Shown: positions 53,274-62,155 of the stretch, piece by piece | Layout of the letters: each line of letters starts with the position of its first letter | How positions within the stretch are numbered: the first letter of the stretch is position 1 | From: G963677445 sp963678275 | GTDB lineage: Bacteria > Bacteroidota > Ignavibacteria > Ignavibacteriales > Melioribacteraceae | Reading direction: 5' to 3' | Assembly (NCBI GenBank): GCA_963678275.1 | Contig: OY782765.1 | Location: forward strand, 1,798,001 to 1,862,000 | Length of the DNA: 64,000 bases | Program-made: the position numbers and the translations under genes | Notes under the pieces: model-generated | The model's input: the letters and a program-made list of their open reading frames with translations, nothing else | Told to the model about the DNA's origin: nothing | Database searches by the model: none

Positions 53274-55147
53274 CCGCTGCTTCCCATTATCATCAGCGCG
53301 TTCTGAACCCAGAAAAACCATCTTATCGCGATTGAAATGGATGCCCAGTAACGGGAATGGTAAGTATAGGAATTATTGGCAAAATTTATATCCATCTGAA
53401 TTTTTCTGTAAGGGTCTGCTTCAGCGGCAATCACATCACCTTCTGAAAGAAAATAAAATCTCCTCCAGCGCTCCTTTCCCGTCCATACAGCATATTGGGT
53501 ATCCGTCTCGGTATAAAAAGCGATATCGACAGGAGCGACGGCGTCACCAAGTCTTTCGGCCGTAACTTCCCATTTGTTTTCCCCCACCGGTTTTACACCT
53601 GAAACCGCGTAATCAAAGTATTTTGTTTCGTAAAACATATCATGAAGAAAAGCCTTTGAGCCACCCTCAAATTCATCACTTATTTCAGCCAGAACTTCGC
53701 CGGAACTGACATCACGAAAACAATGGTATCTGAAAATATCGGAAAGAGCTGAAATAAGTTTCTTTTCCCCGATAACTTTCTCAATCGAAAGCAACATCAG
53801 ATTTGATTTATAACGGGATAAAACTTCGGCTGACAGGTCATCCTTATATAAATTTACAGGGCTGCTTAACGCCCCCTCCTGCAGATGATTATAATACTTT
53901 CCGTAACTTTCGGTAGCTTCTGTAAAATTGTATGTGCCAAGTGAATATATAATCGGTATCTCATTATATGAAAGGAAATTAAGTCCCTGCAAAGGAATAT
54001 ATTTGGCGATCCTGAAATGCTGTCTCCCTTTTGGATAATAATTTCTGCAAATTACCGAAGCGAGGTATTGCGGAATACCATTTGAAATCCAGAGAAATCG
54101 TTCAGATCTGTTTTTAGCGACCTGACCGAAATACTGTTTTGCGCAGGCATAAGCTATATCAAGCTCAGGATCAAGCATCGATTCGGTCGATAAAAGGGGG
54201 GCGTTTATCAGGAAAAATTTTGTAAATATCATCTCATCGGCATGCAAAGCGCGGGGCGGATCGAGCAAAGTGATTGAATCATAAGGATAGCGGCCAAGCG
54301 CGGAATCAAGAAATTTCATTGACCTGGAGAGAATTTCGAAATATCTTTCAAGGTAATATCTCTTCTCAGGCTGAAGATAAATATTTAGCTTTATACTTCT
54401 GCCATCAGTTAATTCTATTTCTTCTTCAGCGTGTTCAATTTCGCCGGTAATAAATAGCACGCAGTCATCAATGGCGCTCCCGCTAAAATGGTATAGAATT
54501 TCACCATCTCCCTCCTTCATTTTCAGAAGAGCGCAATTTCCTGACGAATAAAAATTTTCGGGAGTTTTCAGCTCACAATCAAACCGGGAATAGATCGGAT
54601 TGGCAGGCAGATAACTGCCGATATTTGTTGAGTTGTAACTTGCCACACGAGGAAACCAGCCGGATAAAAGAATAAATTCCCTTCCTTCGGAATACCCCAG
54701 CCCTTTCTGGTAGACGGGAAGATTAATAATAAAACTGAATTTAAGTGTGATTATTTCTTTATTTTTTTCTTCTTCAGGAACTCTCAGGAAAAACCGCGGA
54801 CTATCAATAAATTCGGTATGCAATTTTTTTCCGTTATAGTAAAGCGAATCAACAAATTTCGCGGCATTAAGATTATAGCTCCCGTTTCCAAAAATAAATG
54901 GAATACTGTCCCCGACAGCAATCTTTCCTTTGACAGAAATTATCTGATCGACCAGTATCCTTTTTTCATCATCCAGGAATCGGGCGCTGATTTTAGCGTG
55001 AACACTATTTTCATGAGCGCCTGCCTGAGCGCTAATATAACTGCCTGTTCCGGCGCTTTTTGGTTTTGAAGACAGGTATTCCGGATTTGATGAAAGATAC
55101 GAAAGGATAACGAACAGGATAAAAAATAAAAACAGGACAGGTTTCAA
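53270..55147 (-). CDS. M1 aminopeptidase homologue lacking the zinc and catalytic residues
   Basis: Protein of 625 residues with an N-terminal hydrophobic signal (1-19). Its fold order follows M1 peptidases: a beta-rich N-terminal domain (about 45-240) and a central domain (about 255-500). The stretch IAYACAKQYFGQVA (331-344) aligns with the M1 signature IAHExxHQWFG, with the two His and the Glu replaced by Y333, K337 and A334; the third zinc ligand, expected 18 residues on, is N356 (WISNGIPQYL for WLNEGxAxY). The GxMEN-type motif is also gone (ALHADEMIF). It is therefore probably a non-enzymatic, exported binding or scaffold protein. A C-terminal hydrophobic stretch (about 600-620) may anchor it. 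TTG start at 55147 without a clear ribosome site. Confidence 0.78.
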   Translation of the reverse strand: MKPVLFLFFILFVILSYLSSNPEYLSSKPKSAGTGSYISAQAGAHENSVHAKISARFLDDEKRILVDQIISVKGKIAVGDSIPFIFGNGSYNLNAAKFVDSLYYNGKKLHTEFIDSPRFFLRVPEEEKNKEIITLKFSFIINLPVYQKGLGYSEGREFILLSGWFPRVASYNSTNIGSYLPANPIYSRFDCELKTPENFYSSGNCALLKMKEGDGEILYHFSGSAIDDCVLFITGEIEHAEEEIELTDGRSIKLNIYLQPEKRYYLERYFEILSRSMKFLDSALGRYPYDSITLLDPPRALHADEMIFTKFFLINAPLLSTESMLDPELDIAYACAKQYFGQVAKNRSERFLWISNGIPQYLASVICRNYYPKGRQHFRIAKYIPLQGLNFLSYNEIPIIYSLGTYNFTEATESYGKYYNHLQEGALSSPVNLYKDDLSAEVLSRYKSNLMLLSIEKVIGEKKLISALSDIFRYHCFRDVSSGEVLAEISDEFEGGSKAFLHDMFYETKYFDYAVSGVKPVGENKWEVTAERLGDAVAPVDIAFYTETDTQYAVWTGKERWRRFYFLSEGDVIAAEADPYRKIQMDINFANNSYTYHSRYWASISIAIRWFFWVQNALMIMGSSG

Positions 55148-55174
55148 CTTATTTCAGATTTAATATAGCAAAAG

Positions 55175-55247
55175 AGCCAACTAGCGGATTTGAACCGCTG
55201 ACCTGCTCATTACGAATGAGCTGCTCTACCAGCTGAGCTAAGTTGGC
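55175..55247 (-). tRNA. trnT: tRNA-Thr (anticodon CGT)
   Basis: Folds as a complete 73-base cloverleaf: acceptor GCCAACT / AGTTGGC, D stem GCTC / GAGC, anticodon stem GCTCA / TGAGC around loop TTCGTAA, T stem AGCGG / CCGCT with loop TTCAAAT, discriminator T. The anticodon CGT (55214-55212) reads ACG threonine codons. CCA is not encoded. Confidence 0.95.
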
Positions 55248-55255
55248 TTACGAAA

Positions 55256-55351
55256 TTATCTTACTTTCTTTTTATGACGATTTTTTCTCAGTCTTTTTTT
55301 CCTCTTATGGGTCGCCATTTTATGTCTTTTACGTTTCCTGCCACAGGGCAT
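55256..55351 (-). CDS. 31-residue basic AURKAIP1/COX24-domain (mS38-like) protein
   Basis: Tiny protein of 31 residues, about half Lys/Arg, beginning MPCGRKRKRHKMATHKRKKR and ending RKNRHKKKVR. It matches the short bacterial AURKAIP1/COX24 family, relatives of mitochondrial ribosomal protein mS38, that occurs in FCB bacteria; a ribosomal role is inferred from that family. A strong GGAGGT lies 4 bases before ATG 55351. The tRNA-Thr gene follows 8 bases beyond the stop, and the TPR protein gene ends 12 bases upstream. Confidence 0.85.
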   Translation of the reverse strand: MPCGRKRKRHKMATHKRKKRLRKNRHKKKVR

Positions 55352-55363
55352 CGGTACCTCCGG

Positions 55364-56125
55364 TTAATGTGTATTTAAAAATTCTTTAGCTTTTTTGCTA
55401 ATTTCATTATCAGGATTTATCTCTATCACCTTTTTCCACCATTTTTTGGCTTCATCGGTTTTGCCTTCAGCCATTTTTACAATTCCGATATTAAAATGGG
55501 CTATCTGGTGTGAAGGATTTATTTCTATTCCTTTTTGCATAGTATTAAATGCTTCTGTCAGGTTGTTAATTTTATAATAACAAACTCCCAGATCAACCCA
55601 TACATCTGCATTCGAGGGAAAATTTTCGAGATATTTAAGATAGTTCTCAATGGCTTTTTCTTCCAGTCCTGAATCATTCTGAAGATGGGCCAGATCGAGC
55701 ATAAGATCGTAATTGGCAGGATCGGCCTTTAAAGCATTCTCCATATCACTGATCTTCTGAAATGCGGCCATATCATCATGTGAATGAGGATTCTGATTCA
55801 TATTTGAAAATGATTTAACTCCCGGCTGAGGACTGTCAAAAACTCCGCCGATAAACATCAGAATAATTGAGATCAAAAGAAAACCAAAAGCTATATAATA
55901 AAGTTTCACAGGTTCAATTTTTTTTCCTGTTAACTTCCCCGCTTCATTTTTCTTTTCTGTTGTTAGTTCCGCTTCTTCAGTACTCTCGACTATATGAGAA
56001 CGCCCTTCGAGCAGAACACCGCAACCTTTGCAGGAATCACTCCCGGAAGGATTATATTCACCACAGAGATCACAGGCAATATACTTATTAATATCGCCTT
56101 TAATATTGTTATTTTTTTCTGACAA
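55364..56125 (-). CDS. Zinc-ribbon, membrane-anchored TPR protein
   Basis: Protein of 253 residues. Residues about 18-38 form a zinc ribbon (CDLCGEYNPSGSDSCKGCG). A single membrane helix lies at about 75-92 (LYYIAFGFLLISIILMFIGG). Three tetratricopeptide repeats follow (about 120-250; ADVWVDLGVCYYKINNLTEAFNTMQKGIEINP). The zinc ribbon would be cytoplasmic and the repeats on the other side, acting as a protein-binding scaffold. Start is TTG 56125 with GGGGA at correct spacing. The gene lies 17 bases after the HU gene and 12 bases before the mS38-like gene. Confidence 0.8.
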   Translation of the reverse strand: MSEKNNNIKGDINKYIACDLCGEYNPSGSDSCKGCGVLLEGRSHIVESTEEAELTTEKKNEAGKLTGKKIEPVKLYYIAFGFLLISIILMFIGGVFDSPQPGVKSFSNMNQNPHSHDDMAAFQKISDMENALKADPANYDLMLDLAHLQNDSGLEEKAIENYLKYLENFPSNADVWVDLGVCYYKINNLTEAFNTMQKGIEINPSHQIAHFNIGIVKMAEGKTDEAKKWWKKVIEINPDNEISKKAKEFLNTH

Positions 56126-56142
56126 TCAAATCCCCGCTTTCT

Positions 56143-56436
56143 TTATTCAAGCTCTTTCATGCCTTTATCAACAGCCGCTTTGAAGTCTTTTGAAAATTTA
56201 AATGTCGGCACATAATGTTCATCAACATATACTTTCTCACCAGTCCGCGGATTCCGGGCATACCGGCCATTTTTTTTCTTGACACGATAAGAACCAAAGC
56301 CACGTATTTCAATTCCGTTGCCATCCTTCAGAGACTGAATAACGGTATTAAGGAATCCTTCGATAATCGCTTCAGTTTCCAGTTTAGTTAATCCGGTTCC
56401 TTCGGCTACCTTTTCAACTATATCAGCTTTGGTCAT
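56143..56436 (-). CDS. hup: HU/IHF-type histone-like DNA-binding protein
   Basis: Nucleoid protein of 97 residues: MTKADIVEKVAEGTGLTKLETEAII helix pair, then the DNA-binding arm GFGSYRVKKKNGRYARNPRTGEKVYV. The conserved Pro at the arm tip is in ARNPRTG. I start at ATG 56436, which has AGGAA upstream and matches the family N-terminus; the open frame extends 21 codons further without signals. Confidence 0.95.
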   Translation of the reverse strand: MTKADIVEKVAEGTGLTKLETEAIIEGFLNTVIQSLKDGNGIEIRGFGSYRVKKKNGRYARNPRTGEKVYVDEHYVPTFKFSKDFKAAVDKGMKELE

Positions 56437-56747
56437 TTCAGCTTTCCTATAATATTCACAAAAATTAACAGACGCAAAATATATTAAAAATCCACACAAT
56501 AATCAAATATAACTGTTTATAAAATATATACTTATGCTAATCGGGAAAATTCAGATGCTATCTTCTGTCTTTCTAAACAGGCCGGAGCCGGGCAAAAATA
56601 TGGATGTTATGCTCACCGGCCATATCCCTCTCAGCATATTTTTCAAAAATCGAATTACCTCAACGCGACAAGCTTTCACGCAAAACAGATCGGATGATAA
56701 ATGGCAGCTCATCGATAAGCTTTCTCTTTAATTGGCCGGTTTAATCA

Positions 56748-57755
56748 TCACTCGTATGTTTGCAGCATTGAAGACTGCTCCCTTAACACCTCAAGCAGAT
56801 TAGAAAAATCCTCAGCCGGGTTTGAATCAAAACGCATAAATTCTTTTTTATGAGGATGATAAATTCCAAGAGTTTTTGCGTGAAGGGCCTGCCTGTCGAT
56901 AAGTTTCAGCAGATTATTAACCCGGCTCTTCATTCTTGGCAATTCCCAGCCTGCTGATATTTTCCTTCCCCCGTAATAATCATCACCAAAAACAGGATGG
57001 TTGATATGTGATAAATGAACCCTGATCTGATGAGTCCGCCCTGTTTTTAATTTAAGACTTACCAAAGAGGTAAAATCGTGAGATTCAAGCACTTTATAGA
57101 AGGTGTGAGCATGTTTTCCCTCATCTTCCGTGACGGCAAACTTTTTTTTATCTTTCCTGTAACGAGAAATATTTCCTATTATCTCCCCCTCCTTCACCTT
57201 CGGAATTCCCCAGCAAATAGCCCAGTATTCTCTTTCAATAGTATGCGCCGAAAACTGTTTAGAGAGCATCGCGTGAGTCCATTCATCCTTGGCCACAACC
57301 ATGAGACCGCTGGTGCCTTTGTCAATCCTGTGCACAATTCCGGGGCGCGCCGGGTCATTCAGTGAGCTTAAATTTTTTGTATAATGCAGAAGCGCGTTCA
57401 CGAGAGTGCCGGTATAGTTACCTATCGCGGGATGAACAACCATGCCGGGTGGTTTATTGACGATTAGAAAAAATTCATCTTCATAAACAATATCGATGGG
57501 AATATCTTCAGGTTCGGTTTCATCAGGTCGCGGAGATATCGGGACAGTCGCGATAATCAGATCACCCGGATTAACCAGGTAGTTAGGTTTAATTTTCTTA
57601 CCGTTGACTTCAACCAGTCCCTCTTTAATTAATTTCTGGACCTTCGATCGTGTCGCGTTCTCAATAGAATTTGTAAGGAAAAGGTCAATTCTTTCCTTGC
57701 TCTTCCCTTCCGGTATCTCGTATTTCAGTTTTCGCTCGGTTATTATCCTCGCCAT
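56748..57755 (-). CDS. rluD: RluD-type 23S rRNA pseudouridine synthase
   Basis: Converts specific uridines of 23S rRNA to pseudouridine. It has 335 residues: S4 RNA-binding domain at about 18-80 (ERIDLFLTNSIENATRSKVQKLI), catalytic domain with HRIDKGTSGLMVVAKD (catalytic Asp about 146) and TGRTHQIRVHLSHINHPVFGD. The ATG at 57755 lies inside the lspA reading frame, 71 bases before the lspA stop; no later in-frame Met exists before the S4 domain, so the overlap appears real. No strong ribosome site precedes the start, which fits translation coupled to lspA. Confidence 0.93.
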   Translation of the reverse strand: MARIITERKLKYEIPEGKSKERIDLFLTNSIENATRSKVQKLIKEGLVEVNGKKIKPNYLVNPGDLIIATVPISPRPDETEPEDIPIDIVYEDEFFLIVNKPPGMVVHPAIGNYTGTLVNALLHYTKNLSSLNDPARPGIVHRIDKGTSGLMVVAKDEWTHAMLSKQFSAHTIEREYWAICWGIPKVKEGEIIGNISRYRKDKKKFAVTEDEGKHAHTFYKVLESHDFTSLVSLKLKTGRTHQIRVHLSHINHPVFGDDYYGGRKISAGWELPRMKSRVNNLLKLIDRQALHAKTLGIYHPHKKEFMRFDSNPAEDFSNLLEVLREQSSMLQTYE

Positions 57756-58392
57756 TCAAATCATCCGTTTTTTCCACAACTGAATCTGTGTTTCCGTTCA
57801 CATCATTATCATCATCGGAATTATTATTGCCCGATTCTTCATCCGCGACCGGTTTTTCCCAGATATTCTGGCTCATCAACATCAATATTACCCCGCCTGT
57901 AACGGCGGCGTCGGCAATATTAAAAATGGGCCATCTTTCATAAGTTCGTCCAAAGATCGTAAAATCAAAAAAATCGACATTTATAAAATCAACAACTCTT
58001 CCGTAAAAAATGGGGGCATAACCATATATAAGTCCATAAAAAGTTCTGTCGATCAAATTTCCGGCGGCGCCGGCGAGAATCAGAGCTATTGAAATTTTAA
58101 AAAGTGGTTTTTCATCTTTCATACGGTAGAGATAAATAAGAAGCCCGATGCTCGCGAAAAGAGAAAAAAGAGAAAGGAATAGCTTTGATGACTCCCCGAC
58201 ATCAATACCGAATGCCATTCCTGGATTTTCTACAAAAGTTATCTGCAGGAAAGATCCGAATACCTCAATACTTTCGGCATATTTCATTCCTTTCCATTCT
58301 ATACCGAGAAAAGGAATGTTTATACCTTTGACAATGAGCTTGCTAACCTGGTCCGCGATCAGAATAAAAAGTGAAAGAAATAATATGCGCAA
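57685..58392 (-). CDS. lspA: Lipoprotein signal peptidase with acidic C-terminal tail
   Basis: Signal peptidase II removes signal peptides from diacylglyceryl-prolipoproteins. Four membrane helices; family motifs VENPGMAFGI, NLIDR (catalytic Asp) and FNIADAAVTGG (second catalytic Asp). After the last helix (about residue 175) there is an unusual tail of about 55 residues rich in Asp, Asn and Glu; its final 23 codons overlap the start of rluD in another frame. TTG start at 58392 with AGGA 6 bases upstream. It begins 12 bases after the dksA-like stop. Confidence 0.93.
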   Translation of the reverse strand: MRILFLSLFILIADQVSKLIVKGINIPFLGIEWKGMKYAESIEVFGSFLQITFVENPGMAFGIDVGESSKLFLSLFSLFASIGLLIYLYRMKDEKPLFKISIALILAGAAGNLIDRTFYGLIYGYAPIFYGRVVDFINVDFFDFTIFGRTYERWPIFNIADAAVTGGVILMLMSQNIWEKPVADEESGNNNSDDDNDVNGNTDSVVEKTDDLNGEDNNRAKTEIRDTGREEQGKN

Positions 58393-58404
58393 TAATTGTC
58401 CTGT

Positions 58405-58950
58405 TTATTTTGGCTGCATCTTTTGTTTAACCTGCAGGCAATGCTGAGTATGTGGCACTGCCATCAGCCTTTCCTTTGGGATGAGGGGGCAGGTCGGACA
58501 CAAATTCTGCGGCTCGTCAATACAATCAATGCAAATTCCGTAAGTCCCGCTTTCAATCCGCTGAAGAGCGTCTTCCAGATATCCGAGAAATTTATTCTCC
58601 CTTTGCGCCCAGAGATAAAGTTTTTCTCTTTCCTGTGCGTCAGTACCCTGTTCGGCCATATGCAAAGAATAAGGAGAGCTTTCATTAACATACTGCCCTG
58701 TGGTCGGGTCCATCATCTGATCTTTCAGCGACTGAAGCTGCTCGATGATTTCCTCTCTCTTGGCCATGATCACTTCTTTAAAAGCCGCCAGGTCCTCTTT
58801 GCCATAACCTGTAACGGTTTTCATCTTTTTTGAGGGAGACATAATCTCAACCTGGTTATCTCCCTTCCCGGAATCAGCTTTTCCTTCAGAGGTCTTTTTA
58901 CCTTGAGATTCCGCGGGATGCGGAAGCCTTTGTATTTTTAATATCGACAT
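58405..58950 (-). CDS. TraR/DksA-family zinc-finger regulator
   Basis: Protein of 181 residues. A charged N-terminal extension (about 1-48) is followed by the DksA-type coiled coil (about 50-125, EVIMAKREEIIEQLQSLKDQM) and the C-terminal zinc finger. The finger is CIDCIDEPQNLCPTCPLIPKERLMAVPHTQHC, which has two extra Cys compared with the usual CxxC..C..C, plus the conserved IPKERL.A.P. Family members bind RNA polymerase and modulate transcription. GGAGG lies just before ATG 58950. It stands between ileS and lspA, a placement seen in many FCB genomes. Confidence 0.87.
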   Translation of the reverse strand: MSILKIQRLPHPAESQGKKTSEGKADSGKGDNQVEIMSPSKKMKTVTGYGKEDLAAFKEVIMAKREEIIEQLQSLKDQMMDPTTGQYVNESSPYSLHMAEQGTDAQEREKLYLWAQRENKFLGYLEDALQRIESGTYGICIDCIDEPQNLCPTCPLIPKERLMAVPHTQHCLQVKQKMQPK

Positions 58951-58964
58951 GATACCTCCAATAT

Positions 58965-61900
58965 TTACGACTTTTCGATAATAATTTTACACTCATATTC
59001 ACCTATTTTCCAATTCTGAGCATAGCCTTTATCGTAATTACCGGAGCTGATATTATCGGCTAATACTTCAGTACTGATATAATCGGTAAACATTTCGATA
59101 TGTTTACTGAGTGATGCTTCACTCGTATAATATACATTAATTCGATCCATAACATCAAGTCCGGCATCCTTTCTCATGTTTTGGATACGGTTTACAAATT
59201 CTCTTGAATTACCTTCGGCCAGCAGCTCTTCGGTAAGTTCTGTGTCAATCGCTACAGTGGCGCCTTCATCACTTTCAACAACCCAGCCTTCAATTTCAGT
59301 GCTGATAATTTCGACATCATCCAGCAGGATTTCAAATTTTTCATTTTCCAGTTCCAGCATATAAACGCCATTTTTCTCAAGCTCAGCAATCTGGTCTTTA
59401 CCAAATTCCTTAACAAGCGGGGCGACAGTTTTAACCATTTTGCCAAATTTTGGCCCAAGTTTCTTGAAATTAGGTTTTACTGACTTATTAACGATACCTG
59501 AATCATCTTCGAGCAGCTCAAGTGATTTTATATTCAGCTCGTCAAGAATCACATCCTTCATATGTTGAATTCCGTCTCTTTTCGCCGCGCTGATCGCTAT
59601 CATAATCCTTTTAAGAGGCTGTCTGACCTTAAGATTGGCTTTTGCTCTCATGGCCCTGCCGAGATAAACGATTCTCTGCGAATCTTCCATCTGCTCCTCT
59701 AATTCGGTCTCGGAATAAACCGGCTTCGGAAATTCGGCCAGATGAACCGACTCATATTTTTCGGAGGCTTCCCGATTCAGGTTCTGATATATTTCCTCCG
59801 AGATAAAGGGAATATATGGAGCGGCAAGTTTAACAAGAATATCGAGGCATTCATAGAGAGTCTGGTAGGCCGACATTTTCGCTTTATTCATCTCTGATTT
59901 CCAGAAACGTCTGCGGCTTCTTCTAACGTACCAGTTGGAAAGCTGATCTGTGGTAAACTCTGAAATTGCGCGGGCAGCTTTAGTTACATCATAGTTTTCG
60001 AGCATTGATTCGACAGTTTCGGCAAGTGAGCTTACTTTCGACATAATCCATCTGTCAATCTCGGGTCTTTCTGAGTAAGGTATCTTTTCATCATTTACCG
60101 AAAAACCATCGACATTGGCATATAAAGCAAAAAATGAATAGGTGTTTATAAGTGTTCCAAAAAATTTGCGCTGTACTTCGGCGACACCTTCCTCATCAAA
60201 AAGGGTTGGTTTCCAGGGGGGACTTGTTGTAACCAGGTACCACCTGGAGGCGTCGGCTCCATATTTATCAAATAATTCAAAAGGATTAACGGTATTGCCC
60301 TTCGATTTGGACATTTTCATTCCGTTTTTATCCAGGATCAATTCATTCACGATAAGGTTTTTATAAGCGACATTATCAAAAAGCATTGTCGCTATCGCGT
60401 GCATTGTATAAAACCAGCCTCTCGTCTGGTCAATTCCCTCACAAATAAAATCGGAGGGAAAATTCTTTTCGAACCACTCCTTATTTTCGAATGGATAATG
60501 GTACTGCGCGAAAGGCATGGAACCGGAATCATACCATACATCTATCAGCTCAGGAGTTCTTCTGTAAATTTTACCATCTTTTTCAAAAAGGACATTATCA
60601 ACAAATGGTTTATGAAGGTCGATTTCCTCCACCTCACTAACCGGTATTCTTTTGCCATCCTCCTCAATAAAGCCTTCTTTCAGCTCCTCAACACTTCCTA
60701 CGGCGAACATATCTCCATCATTGGAAATCCATATAGGAAGAGGAGTGGCCCAGAAACGATCTCTGGAAAGAGCCCAGTCCTTATTTTCTTCAAGCCAGTT
60801 TCCGAAACGTCCGCTGCCGACTTCCGGAGGATACCAGTTGATTGTTTTATTCAGTTCCACCATTCTGTCAGATATTGAGGTGGTTTTGATAAACCATGAT
60901 TCTCTCGCGTAATAAATTACCGGAACATTATCAAAACGCCAACTGAATGGATAGGAGTGAACAATAGTTTCTTTTCTGTAAAGTTTATCTTCACTTTTCA
61001 GTTTATATATAATATCAGGGTCAGCGTCCTTAACAAATTTTCCCGCGAAATCGGTAATCTCTTCGGTAAAAATTCCACCCCTTGTAACCGGCTGAAGGAA
61101 AGGCAGATTGTTTCTTTTCGACACTTCGTAGTCATCTGCTCCGAAAGCGGGGGCTATATGAACGATTCCCGAACCATCATCCGTACTAACAAATTCTCCG
61201 CTGATAACATAAAAAGCATCCAGATCGACATCGAGATATTTGAATAACTGATCATAATGAACTCCGAGAAGGTCTTTCCCTTTGTATTCTTCAAGTATGG
61301 TATATTCTTCCCGGATAACGCTTAACCGTTCTTTGGCAAGAATTATTTTTTTGCCGTCAGTTTCAATTTTAACATAATCGATATCTTCGCCAACCGCGAG
61401 AGCCACGTTGGAGATTAATGTCCAGGGAGTAGTGGTCCAGACCAGGAAGGAAACATCCTCACCGCCGGTAAACTCTTCATCCATAATTTTCATCAGCACA
61501 TAAACAGAAGGGTCCTTTGTTTCTTTATAACCCAGAGCCAGTTCATGTGATGAAAGCACCGTTTCTGAACGGGGACACTGGGGAACGATTTTATAATCTT
61601 TATAGATAAGACCTTTATCAAAAAGAGTTTTCAGCGACCACCATACCGATTCAATATAATCGTTTGTGCATGTAATATAAGCATCTTCCAGGTTGATCCA
61701 GTAACCCATTCGTCTGGTCATCTGTTCCCACAGTTCTTTATAGGTAAATACCGAATTCCTGCATGCCTTATTATATTTTTCAACGCCAAAGAGTGGAATT
61801 TCACTTTTATTCTTAATACCCAGGCTTTTTTCAACTTCAATCTCAACCGGCAATCCGTGAGTATCCCAGCCGGCTTTTCTGTTTACTCTGTAACCTTTCA

Positions 61901-62120
61901 TGGTTTTATAGCGGCAGACGAGATCTTTTAATGATCGGGCATAAGCGTGATGCAGACCCGGTTTTCCATTTGCAGTCGGAGGTCCTTCATAAAAAGTGAA
62001 TGCTTTTTCAGGGTCTCTTGTTGAAATACTTTTTTCAAAAATTCCATTTTTTTCCCAGAAATTCAGAACTTCACTTTCAATCTCTGAGTAATTTACCTTC
62101 TCTTTGTATTGCTTAAACAT
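58965..62120 (-). CDS. ileS: Isoleucyl-tRNA synthetase (type 2)
   Basis: Charges tRNA-Ile. The protein has 1051 residues; the HIGH-region reads ANGKPGLHHA (50-59), a form seen in the eukaryote-like IleS2 group, and KMSKS is at 602-606. KSEIPLFGVEKYNKACR and the length also fit IleS2, a group often naturally less sensitive to mupirocin (established for the group, not tested here). An editing domain lies between about 180 and 400, and the anticodon-binding domain starts near 690 (DRWIMSKVSSL). The dksA-like gene follows 14 bases after the stop. Confidence 0.95.
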   Translation of the reverse strand: MFKQYKEKVNYSEIESEVLNFWEKNGIFEKSISTRDPEKAFTFYEGPPTANGKPGLHHAYARSLKDLVCRYKTMKGYRVNRKAGWDTHGLPVEIEVEKSLGIKNKSEIPLFGVEKYNKACRNSVFTYKELWEQMTRRMGYWINLEDAYITCTNDYIESVWWSLKTLFDKGLIYKDYKIVPQCPRSETVLSSHELALGYKETKDPSVYVLMKIMDEEFTGGEDVSFLVWTTTPWTLISNVALAVGEDIDYVKIETDGKKIILAKERLSVIREEYTILEEYKGKDLLGVHYDQLFKYLDVDLDAFYVISGEFVSTDDGSGIVHIAPAFGADDYEVSKRNNLPFLQPVTRGGIFTEEITDFAGKFVKDADPDIIYKLKSEDKLYRKETIVHSYPFSWRFDNVPVIYYARESWFIKTTSISDRMVELNKTINWYPPEVGSGRFGNWLEENKDWALSRDRFWATPLPIWISNDGDMFAVGSVEELKEGFIEEDGKRIPVSEVEEIDLHKPFVDNVLFEKDGKIYRRTPELIDVWYDSGSMPFAQYHYPFENKEWFEKNFPSDFICEGIDQTRGWFYTMHAIATMLFDNVAYKNLIVNELILDKNGMKMSKSKGNTVNPFELFDKYGADASRWYLVTTSPPWKPTLFDEEGVAEVQRKFFGTLINTYSFFALYANVDGFSVNDEKIPYSERPEIDRWIMSKVSSLAETVESMLENYDVTKAARAISEFTTDQLSNWYVRRSRRRFWKSEMNKAKMSAYQTLYECLDILVKLAAPYIPFISEEIYQNLNREASEKYESVHLAEFPKPVYSETELEEQMEDSQRIVYLGRAMRAKANLKVRQPLKRIMIAISAAKRDGIQHMKDVILDELNIKSLELLEDDSGIVNKSVKPNFKKLGPKFGKMVKTVAPLVKEFGKDQIAELEKNGVYMLELENEKFEILLDDVEIISTEIEGWVVESDEGATVAIDTELTEELLAEGNSREFVNRIQNMRKDAGLDVMDRINVYYTSEASLSKHIEMFTDYISTEVLADNISSGNYDKGYAQNWKIGEYECKIIIEKS

Positions 62121-62155
62121 ATCAATTCTTGTATTTATTGCCTGAATAATTTTAA

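Noticed and set aside
56534..56731. 65-codon plus-strand open frame between rluD and the HU gene
   Set aside because: No ribosome site, no family resemblance, opposite to the surrounding operon.
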